Assembly: GCF_052156635.1 (NCBI RefSeq)
Contig: NZ_JBQKUO010000002.1
Coordinates: forward strand, 124,001-188,000
Reading direction: 5' to 3'
Length of the DNA: 64,000 bases
Origin: Nitrospina sp052156635
GTDB lineage: Bacteria; Nitrospinota; Nitrospinia; Nitrospinales; Nitrospinaceae
In this document: positions 58,275 to 64,000 of the stretch, piece after piece
How the letters are laid out: each line of letters begins with the position of its first letter
Numbering within the stretch: position 1 is the first letter of the stretch
Program-made: the position numbers and the translations under genes
Notes under the pieces: model-generated
Seen by the model: the letters and a program-made list of their open reading frames with translations, nothing else
Told to the model about the DNA's origin: nothing
Database searches by the model: none

Positions 58275-59384
58275 TCACTGGTAACCTTTTGCAGGGATTC
58301 CGGATTCCTCCACAGGTGCGTTCCAACCATTGGCCAGATGGATCGTTGAAGTGGGAAAGGCCACTTCGGCATCCTCTTTTTCGATGATGTTTATGATTTT
58401 AAGCAGAATATCCTGCTTGATTTCGTGGTAGTGCTCCCAATCGGTCGTTTTGGTGAATGCATAAACGAAAAAATCGAGAGACGACGCAGCGAATTTATCA
58501 AAGTTGACCATCAGGGTTCTGTCCGTATCGATTTCGGGATGGCCCTCCAGCATGGTTCTGACCTTTTCCACGATGGTTCCCATCTTCGAAACGTCGTCGT
58601 AGCGGATGCCGATGGTTTCATAGAGGCGCCGGTTCTCCATGCGGCTGGGGTTCTCCACGGTGATGGAAGCAAACACCGCATTGGGCACGTAAAGCGGACG
58701 TTTGTCGAAGGTACGGATGCGTGTGAGCCGCCAGCCGATGTGCTCCACGACCCCTTCGATCTCGCGGTCGGGAGAACGCACCCATTCGCCCACAACAAAG
58801 GGGCGGTCGAGGTAGATCATCAATCCCCCGAAAAAATTGGCGAGCAGGTCGCGCGCGGCGAAACCGACGGCGATACCGCCGATGCCGCCGAAAGCAAGCA
58901 CCCCGGAGATGCTGAATCCCAGCGTTTGCAGGACCACCAGAAAGGCGGTGATGACCACCGAGAGCTTCAGCAGTTTGGAGATGGCGTCGGCCGTTGTGCG
59001 GTCGAGGTTGGTTCCTTTTTTCTTCAGGAACACTTCTTCGCCGTTTTTGATGAGGCGAACGATGAACCAGGTGATGCTGCCAATGATGAGAGTGTCCCGT
59101 GCCGGCCCCATCATTTCAAAAACGACGGAACTGATTTCCTTCTCGATGACTTCCGAGGCTGTGTAGACGCCGATTGTCCAGATGGCGAGCCGGAGCGGTT
59201 TGCGAACGGCATCAATCAGGGCTCCATCCCAGATTTTTGCTGACCTTTCGGCGCGCTTCTGAAGCCGGTCGAACGCCCTTTTCTGGAAATAGTCCACAAG
59301 GAGCGTCACGAAAACGACAACGAAGGCCTGCAGGATGTAGGAATGATCTTCTATGATGGAATGGATGAGGGACTCAAAATCCAT
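58275..59384 (-). CDS. MscS-family mechanosensitive channel
   Basis: 369 aa. Three N-terminal transmembrane helices (about 13-35, 57-78, 92-110) are followed by the MscS pore helix and beta domain: GVLAFGGIGGIAVGFAARDLLANFFGGLMIYLDRPFVVGEWV. A vestibule domain ends at about 350. It opens on membrane tension to release solutes at hypo-osmotic shock. ATG 59384 is fixed by AAAGGAGG; an in-frame start at 59402 lies in the ribosome-binding site and is discounted. It has a minus-strand terminator upstream separating it from the next gene. Confidence 0.92.
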   Translation of the reverse strand: MDFESLIHSIIEDHSYILQAFVVVFVTLLVDYFQKRAFDRLQKRAERSAKIWDGALIDAVRKPLRLAIWTIGVYTASEVIEKEISSVVFEMMGPARDTLIIGSITWFIVRLIKNGEEVFLKKKGTNLDRTTADAISKLLKLSVVITAFLVVLQTLGFSISGVLAFGGIGGIAVGFAARDLLANFFGGLMIYLDRPFVVGEWVRSPDREIEGVVEHIGWRLTRIRTFDKRPLYVPNAVFASITVENPSRMENRRLYETIGIRYDDVSKMGTIVEKVRTMLEGHPEIDTDRTLMVNFDKFAASSLDFFVYAFTKTTDWEHYHEIKQDILLKIINIIEKEDAEVAFPTSTIHLANGWNAPVEESGIPAKGYQ

Positions 59385-59401
59385 AGAGGGCCTCCTTTGC
59401 A

Positions 59402-59454
59402 AAAATAAAAACAGCCCGATATCCCTGAGGGATTTTTAGAATTCGGGCTGTTTT
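59402..59454 (-). terminator. rho-independent terminator of the 108-aa protein gene
   Basis: On the minus strand AAAACAGCCCGA (59443-59454) pairs with TCGGGCTGTTTT (59408-59419), a perfect 12-bp stem around 23 nt, followed by TATTTTT. A small ATCCCT/GGGAT hairpin lies in the loop. It sits 110 bp past the stop of the gene at 59565. Confidence 0.8.
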
Positions 59455-59564
59455 CCATTACTAGCAAAATTGACCGGGGATTTCAACGCATCGCCGGAAA
59501 CCCAACTGGCAGCAAGTGATGCATTACCCCTTGTGGAGCAGACCTTTTATGGAGGGCCCTTCAC

Positions 59565-59891
59565 TCACTGCATTTTTTTCGAACTGGGCAACGGAAAAGG
59601 GTGGCTGAGGCCGGTCTCCGGTTCCGACAATTCTTTTTTGTCTCTGGCAGTCTGACGGATCAGGGACCTCTCCCGTCTCAAAATGCCGGTCATTTTTTCC
59701 CACGCCCGGTCCACAGGGTGTGTGTATTCCAGGAAAAACTGGCTCACCATCTGCCGTGTGAGGGTCTGTTTGAAAACCGTCGGGGTGATCTGCCCGGCGA
59801 CGAGCCGCTTTTTTAAAACTTGAACCCCGGTGGGGTCGAGGTATTGCTTGAGGTCCGGTTTTTTAGCCATGGCGGTATCCATTGTAGTCAT
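59565..59891 (-). CDS. hypothetical protein, 108 aa
   Basis: 108 aa, soluble, helical, basic (QVLKKRLVAGQITPTVF, TGILRRERSLIRQTARDKKEL). I do not recognise a family. GGAACCCC before ATG 59891 is a plausible ribosome-binding site; ATG 59870 (MAKKPD) is an alternative, and in-frame starts further upstream (to 59975) look poorer. It has a good terminator downstream. Confidence 0.6.
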   Translation of the reverse strand: MTTMDTAMAKKPDLKQYLDPTGVQVLKKRLVAGQITPTVFKQTLTRQMVSQFFLEYTHPVDRAWEKMTGILRRERSLIRQTARDKKELSEPETGLSHPFPLPSSKKMQ

Positions 59892-60012
59892 AGGGGTTCC
59901 AGTTGAATTGGGTTCAAAATTTTGACGCGAGTCTTTATAATTTAAATATGAGCAAGAACCATGCCAGTCTCTCAATCAGGGGGTGTTGTCTGGCCAGGGC
60001 CTTTTGAAGGGA

Positions 60013-60032
60013 TCGGGATAGAGGGATCCCGA
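60013..60032. repeat. inverted repeat in the divergent gap
   Basis: TCGGGAT (60013-60019), AGAGGG, ATCCCGA (60026-60032): perfect 7-bp arms. It lies in the 241-nt gap between the divergent 108-aa and 304-aa protein genes and could be a regulator site; no T-run follows on either strand. Confidence 0.45.
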
Positions 60033-60132
60033 ATACCCAAAACTTTTCTTCCATCCCTTTTGGGCGGGGAATCAGGTTTTCCTTTAATTAGCCGATGGGG
60101 ATAAAGGACTCATTTGGATTGGCAGGAAATTT

Positions 60133-61047
60133 ATGGACCTGACTCAGGAACCTCCGCCGGAGGAAAAACCACAGCGCCGGTATTATTTCGAAGAGGAGCA
60201 AACCGCCCCTCCTCCTGCGCCGCCCAAGCCTATTCAAGTCAGTTCATCGACGTGGAAGGTGCTTGTGGGGCTGGCTGCAGGATTGGCGTTCCTCGTCTGG
60301 AACGCCCGGTTGGAACCGGTGGACCTCCCTCCCATCGTGGCGCAGTTGTACACGGAGCCCGGCCCGGGCCCCCTTTCCCCCGAACCTGTAAAAGAAAATA
60401 AGACTTCCACCCTGCCACCGGACTGGCAACAACGTTTTCAGCCGAAACCGAAAACCTACCCCGTGAAAGAGCGGGTCACCCAGACCGAATCCGATTACCG
60501 GCAGATTAATCGATACGAACTCTTGCCGGAAGTTCTGCAATCTCGTCCCAAAAGATCGCTTTGGGTCGAAAGCAATCGCCCTGTACCTCGACCTACGCAG
60601 GTGCATGACAAAGGTCTGGTGCTGGCCGGACGGGGTTTTGAGATCGGACGGTTCGAACCGGACAAGGGGTTGACATTCCGCCTGAATACCTTACCGATCC
60701 CGGAACCGCACATGATGCCCCTCGATGAATTGCCTGAGTATGGAAACGAAACTGAGGGGTTGGAAGCGTCCCCTTATAAAAAGGGTTTGCTTTTTCATGC
60801 GGGTGCCACGGGGCTGCCGCCCCGAATCGACATGGAGACGGTGGGCCAACCGGAAACCCTCCCGCCGGAGCGGGAAGAGGAGCAGCTGGAAACCGAACCG
60901 GTTCCAGAAACGCGGGTCCTGCTGGATGTCAAAGGGAAAACGATGCTGAAGTTGAATCCATCGGCCCAACCACCTCTTGATTTGCTGAACCAGCACCCGG
61001 CCATCCTGCGGCATCAATTCGACCAGCGCGAAACCCGCCCTGAATAG
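60133..61047 (+). CDS. single-pass membrane protein with long Pro/Glu-rich ectodomain
   Basis: 304 aa. A cytoplasmic Pro/Glu-rich head (PPPEEKPQRRYYFEEEQ) is followed by one transmembrane helix (about 42-57, WKVLVGLAAGLAFLVW) and a 240-aa extracytoplasmic part with many Pro-Glu and Glu-Thr repeats, without cysteines. The head recalls TonB-type proline-rich linkers, but no TonB C-terminal domain is seen. No family recognised. AGGAAATTT before the ATG supports the start. The downstream minus-strand genes converge on it. Confidence 0.6.
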   Translation: MDLTQEPPPEEKPQRRYYFEEEQTAPPPAPPKPIQVSSSTWKVLVGLAAGLAFLVWNARLEPVDLPPIVAQLYTEPGPGPLSPEPVKENKTSTLPPDWQQRFQPKPKTYPVKERVTQTESDYRQINRYELLPEVLQSRPKRSLWVESNRPVPRPTQVHDKGLVLAGRGFEIGRFEPDKGLTFRLNTLPIPEPHMMPLDELPEYGNETEGLEASPYKKGLLFHAGATGLPPRIDMETVGQPETLPPEREEEQLETEPVPETRVLLDVKGKTMLKLNPSAQPPLDLLNQHPAILRHQFDQRETRPE

Positions 61048-61059
61048 GGGAGAGGCGGG

Positions 61060-61197
61060 TCAGGACCGGCTCCAGTAAAAAAGAATCCAGAAGCCGATGA
61101 TGAGCAACCAGACCAGAACCTTGCGGAACCAGTGGACTTTGTAACGCTCCCCGGAATCCTGCAATTCCCGGTTGCGTTCGCGAAATCGGTTGCCCAT
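61060..61197 (-). CDS. 45-aa single-helix membrane protein
   Basis: A short gene, below common cut-offs. It encodes a basic head (MGNRFRERNRELQDSGERYK) and a Trp-rich transmembrane helix (WFRKVLVWLLIIGFWILFYW), ending SRS. AGGA stands 8 nt before the ATG. It lies 23 bp downstream of the heme-motif FGE gene on the same strand and is probably translated with it. No family recognised; it may be an accessory subunit. Confidence 0.6.
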   Translation of the reverse strand: MGNRFRERNRELQDSGERYKVHWFRKVLVWLLIIGFWILFYWSRS

Positions 61198-61220
61198 GGG
61201 TGCGTTCCTTATCCCGCCCG

Positions 61221-62303
61221 TCAGGGCGACTGGGATTGCGCGGATTTCTCAGGTTTTGCGGAGAGAGCGCAGCGGAAACCGAAACTGTTGTTGCGCACCT
61301 CGGGATTGAAGAAGGCGCGGTTGAAGGTCGGTGCGCTCAACCCGCAACCGTAAGACAGGCAGTCGAACCACGACCCCCCCTTGAGGATGCGTTTTTCACG
61401 GCCGTACTCCGCTTTCGGGATGGGGTTGCCCGGGTGCGGCAGGTAGTAGCTGTCCACCCACTCCCAAACATTGCCGGACATGTCGAACAGGCCGTAGGGA
61501 CTGCGTCCGTCGGGATAACTGCCGACGGGTTCTGTGCCGGTGGAGCCTTTGTAGGGGTTGTTGGATTTGGTGAGCACCCATACGTTGCCCCAGGGATAGA
61601 TATTTCCATCTTCACCCCTCGCGGCTTTTTCCCATTCCTGCTCGGTGGGCAGGCGTTTGCCTTTCCATTTGCAGTATGCATCCGCATCAAGCCAGTTGAC
61701 ATAGGTGACAGGGTGCTTCTCCTTGCCTTTGGGGAGGTTGCCGTCCGGCCAGTGAAACGGAGCTTCGTGGCCGGTGACTTTCACAAATTCCCGGTAATCC
61801 CCGTTGGTCACTTCATACAGGTCGATATAAAACGCTTCGGTCAATGCAATGTGTTCCGGCGACTCGTCGTCCCAGCGGTCGTTGGAACCCATGATGAACT
61901 CGCCTGCGGGAACATACACCATGCCGGGAATGGATTTTCCGGACAATCCGGTTTTGTTTCCTTCGCTGCCGGTGGTTTTTCCTGCCAGTAACGGTCCACG
62001 AAACGATCGCACCCGGCGGTTGGGGATGGCATCCTCAGGTTGGATATGCAACGATTGCTTGCTGAATGGATTTTGTCCGGCCACCCTCCCGGGCCCCATA
62101 TGGCAGGCGCGGCATTCGGTTTTGTCGAACTTGTCGAGTTTGGCGCGCACCAGGTTTTCCGGTTGATGACACGCCGTCTGGCAGGTGGTTTTGCCGGTGG
62201 CGTGACCTTTCAGGCTCTCAAACGCAAGTGTGGACTCGGTGGAAAAAATCACCGCAACAAAAAACACGGCTTTTATGTGCCTGAATAAATATTGGAGGAG
62301 CAT
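61221..62303 (-). CDS. formylglycine-generating-enzyme-like protein with N-terminal heme-type motifs
   Basis: 360 aa from ATG 62303 (signal peptide MLLQYLF...TLA, cut near residue 27; a GTG at 62342 is an alternative). Residues 41-68 carry CQTACH (a CxxxCH) and CRACH (a standard CxxCH), candidate c-type heme attachments. From about 123 a full FGE/sulfatase-modifying domain follows: VPAGEFIMGS, RLPTEQEWEKAARG, GLFDMSGNVWEW, GGSWFDCLSYGC and FGFRC. Cys315 and Cys320 keep the C-x4-C spacing of the FGE catalytic pair, shifted by one residue from GGS. The protein is exported, so a role with periplasmic partners is likely. Confidence 0.75.
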   Translation of the reverse strand: MLLQYLFRHIKAVFFVAVIFSTESTLAFESLKGHATGKTTCQTACHQPENLVRAKLDKFDKTECRACHMGPGRVAGQNPFSKQSLHIQPEDAIPNRRVRSFRGPLLAGKTTGSEGNKTGLSGKSIPGMVYVPAGEFIMGSNDRWDDESPEHIALTEAFYIDLYEVTNGDYREFVKVTGHEAPFHWPDGNLPKGKEKHPVTYVNWLDADAYCKWKGKRLPTEQEWEKAARGEDGNIYPWGNVWVLTKSNNPYKGSTGTEPVGSYPDGRSPYGLFDMSGNVWEWVDSYYLPHPGNPIPKAEYGREKRILKGGSWFDCLSYGCGLSAPTFNRAFFNPEVRNNSFGFRCALSAKPEKSAQSQSP

Positions 62304-62421
62304 GAAATTGCTGAATGAGCCTGTTATTGGGCCGTTTTTCACCTATATTTAAAAAACGGGTTTATTTGGATTCTATAATAAGGAAAAATAACCAGTCAAA
62401 ATTAAATGCCGGAGGAATGGT

Positions 62422-63243
62422 GTGAACCGTTGGCGGTACATTGAAGACGACAAGCAAAACGGGGCCTGGAACATGGCCGTCGACGAGGCTCTGCTGCGCT
62501 CCTGCGAGAGCGACCCGTCTTATGTGCCGACGCTCCGCCTGTACGGTTGGAACCACCCTACACTTTCCATTGGATACTCACAGCCATTGGACGCGGAGAT
62601 CGATTTAATGCGCTGCCGGGAAAATAATGTCGACTGGGTTCGGCGTCCCACGGGCGGGCGTGCCCTGTTGCACCTGGAGGAACTCACATATTCCATGGTG
62701 GGTCCGGTGACGCATCCGTTGTTCTCCGGCGGACTCAAAGCGACGTTCTCCGTCATAAGCCAGGCGTTGCTGCGCGGTCTGCGTGAATTGCGTATTGCCG
62801 ATGCCCACATCAACAAGGAAAAGCAGTACGGGACCACGCGTCAGGAACGTTCCCCCGCCTGCTTTGCCTCACTCAACCATTGTGAGATCACCGTTCATGA
62901 AAGGAAACTCATCGGCAGTGCGCAACGCCGCACGCAACAGGCATTTCTGCAACATGGGTCGGTACTGATCGCCACAGATCACGACCTGTTTCATTCTCTG
63001 TTATTCCACCGCCACTCGGGGGTTGCAACCAGGTCCCTCGAAAAATTGAAGGCTTCCACCACCACACTCAATGAAATCGTGGGGCATCCCGTCGCGTTTC
63101 AAACCGTGCGCGACGCATTCCGTACGGGCATGACCACGCATTTTGACGGAACGTGGGAGACGGCGGAACTCACCCAGGCCGAGCGAAGCCTGGCGGACCA
63201 CCTGTTGGAAGACCACCGCGCCACCGCAGAGACGGCAAGATGA
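62422..63243 (+). CDS. lipoate-protein ligase A / octanoyltransferase LipM family
   Basis: 273 aa, BPL/LplA/LipB-type fold. Marks: NMAVDEALL, TLSIGYSQ, RRPTGGRALLHLEELTYSMV, Cys147 in SPACFAS and Lys162 in HERKLIGSAQRR. Cys147 in the ACFA context is what LipM octanoyltransferases use; a ligase role cannot be excluded. It installs octanoyl or lipoyl groups on 2-oxoacid dehydrogenase E2 or GcvH. The start is GTG 62422 with GGAGGAAT just upstream. The FG-GAP lipoprotein gene begins 40 bp downstream. Confidence 0.88.
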   Translation: MNRWRYIEDDKQNGAWNMAVDEALLRSCESDPSYVPTLRLYGWNHPTLSIGYSQPLDAEIDLMRCRENNVDWVRRPTGGRALLHLEELTYSMVGPVTHPLFSGGLKATFSVISQALLRGLRELRIADAHINKEKQYGTTRQERSPACFASLNHCEITVHERKLIGSAQRRTQQAFLQHGSVLIATDHDLFHSLLFHRHSGVATRSLEKLKASTTTLNEIVGHPVAFQTVRDAFRTGMTTHFDGTWETAELTQAERSLADHLLEDHRATAETAR

Positions 63244-63283
63244 TCCTGAACCTGAATTACCTCCCTGGAGACCCCCGATTCCC

Positions 63284-64000
63284 GTGACCCGGAAATATTT
63301 GTACTTGTATGGCATGGTTCTCGCGTTGTGCCTGGCGCTTGCGGGATGCGGTCCGAACAAGGGCCTGTTTAAAAAGGATCCCGGCCGTCAGCGGTACCTC
63401 GACTTGACGGAAGTATTTCTACCCGGTCTACAGAAACAACCGGTCCAGCACGCATGGTTCGCGTTTGTCAACCGCGACCCGCTTCCGGACCTGCTGGTGG
63501 TGGAAAAGAACGCCGATGGCGCACCGGTGGTCCGCGTGTGGCAAAACCGCGAAGGCAAGCGGTTGTCCAAACTGAAGCGCCCCGGCTGGGTGGGAGAGCC
63601 GGGCGACACGATCGTGGCCATGCGCGCGCGGGACCTCAATCACGATCGCACCGCCGACCTGGTACTGATTGGCCGCTTTGCCGACGGCGATTCCGTTAAG
63701 GTGTTCATCAACAACGGCCGCGGTTATTTTTACACACCGCAGGGATTCCACCTGCCTCCGTTCAAGGAGGGGCTGGACCGTGTGGATCTGGTGGATGTGG
63801 ACCAGGACGGCAATGTCGATCTGTTTTTCACCGGGCACCATGTGCAGAACAGGGGTGAGCCGGACCCGTACCAGGTGCAGTTCCTTTTGAACAACGGCCG
63901 CGCCCAGTTTCGCGATGCCACCCAACTGCTCATGCCGCCCCTGCCTGCCGGCATTCGCGGAACCTCGTTCGCGGATTACGACGGCGACCGGGTGATCGAC
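63284..64000 (+). CDS. FG-GAP/VCBS-repeat lipoprotein (truncated by window end)
   Basis: The N-terminal 239 residues are visible and the gene runs off the window. The N-terminus (MTRKYLYLYGMVLALCLALAGC) is a type II signal peptide with lipobox LAGC (Cys22). Repeated calcium-binding-like segments follow: LNHDRTADLVLIG, VDVDQDGNVDLFFTG and FADYDGDRVID, the DxDxDGxxD pattern of FG-GAP/VCBS propellers. The start is a GTG at 63284, without a close ribosome-binding site; ATG 63314 is an alternative. Likely a periplasmic or surface adhesin-type propeller. Confidence 0.75.
   Translation, partial: MTRKYLYLYGMVLALCLALAGCGPNKGLFKKDPGRQRYLDLTEVFLPGLQKQPVQHAWFAFVNRDPLPDLLVVEKNADGAPVVRVWQNREGKRLSKLKRPGWVGEPGDTIVAMRARDLNHDRTADLVLIGRFADGDSVKVFINNGRGYFYTPQGFHLPPFKEGLDRVDLVDVDQDGNVDLFFTGHHVQNRGEPDPYQVQFLLNNGRAQFRDATQLLMPPLPAGIRGTSFADYDGDRVID

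Noticed and set aside
59470..59655. 61-codon plus-strand frame opposite the 108-aa protein gene
   Set aside because: It overlaps the minus-strand gene, lacks a ribosome-binding site, and shows no domain.

Overview
The window is ordinary bacterial chromosome, GC-rich and densely coded on both strands, with short intergenic gaps. I see no insertion sequence, phage, CRISPR array, rRNA or tRNA. The gene set is Gram-negative: KdsA and LpxD for lipid A/LPS, the Lol lipoprotein exporter, an MsbA-type flippase and an AsmA protein. Added to this are a squalene-synthase-like enzyme beside IspH, a three-subunit succinate dehydrogenase/fumarate reductase in the order C-A-B, a CXXCH-containing protein and the zapA-6S RNA-fau neighbourhood. 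Together these suggest a Nitrospina-like or deltaproteobacteria-like organism. That placement is my inference from gene content; no marker here proves it.

Layout. 1-6.5 kb: YggT, AsnRS, RlmD divergent from a nucleosidase, two secreted proteins and KdsA. 6.5-16 kb: a degenerate receiver protein, then NfeD/hydrolase/ankyrin lipoprotein, ProB, a YkgJ-like protein, PurA, a CC-motif protein, CstA and an Nfu scaffold. 16-24 kb, minus strand: an AsmA giant and a run of small membrane proteins (PuuD/CopD-like four-helix proteins, a 49-aa protein too short for usual gene callers), an aldo-keto reductase, a UDG-superfamily glycosylase and a DUF1566-like protein. 23.7-29.4 kb: squalene-synthase-like enzyme, IspH and SdhCAB. 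29.5-39.1 kb: zinc ribbon, HU with a C-terminal extension, a 2-hydroxyacid dehydrogenase, GatC-GatA, ComEC and RNase R.

39.3-46.5 kb, plus strand, is an RNA and translation block: PheT (lacking its EMAP-type domain), a ZapB-like protein, ZapA, 6S RNA, 5-formyl-THF cyclo-ligase, RNase Y and LysRS. 46.5-53.4 kb is envelope biogenesis: LolC/E, LolD, LpxD, a leucine-rich-repeat protein, AccA and an MsbA-like exporter. 53.5-64 kb holds a second aldo-keto reductase, prepilin peptidase, RecX-RecA-ThpR, an MscS channel, two unknown proteins, a formylglycine-enzyme-like protein with two N-terminal heme-type motifs, a LipM/LplA-family enzyme and a truncated FG-GAP lipoprotein.

Most interesting signals: (1) a well-supported 6S RNA with its own promoter; (2) several sigma70-like promoters placed so that the mRNA would begin at or within about 10 nt of the start codon (rlmD, the nucleosidase, the ZapB-like gene, rnr, possibly the AsmA gene), hinting at leaderless translation; (3) a heme-motif/FGE fusion with the catalytic cysteine spacing kept; (4) PheT without its tRNA-binding-like domain; (5) a 9-bp palindrome framing the promoter of the leucine-rich-repeat gene. 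I found no convincing undescribed defence or mobile system.
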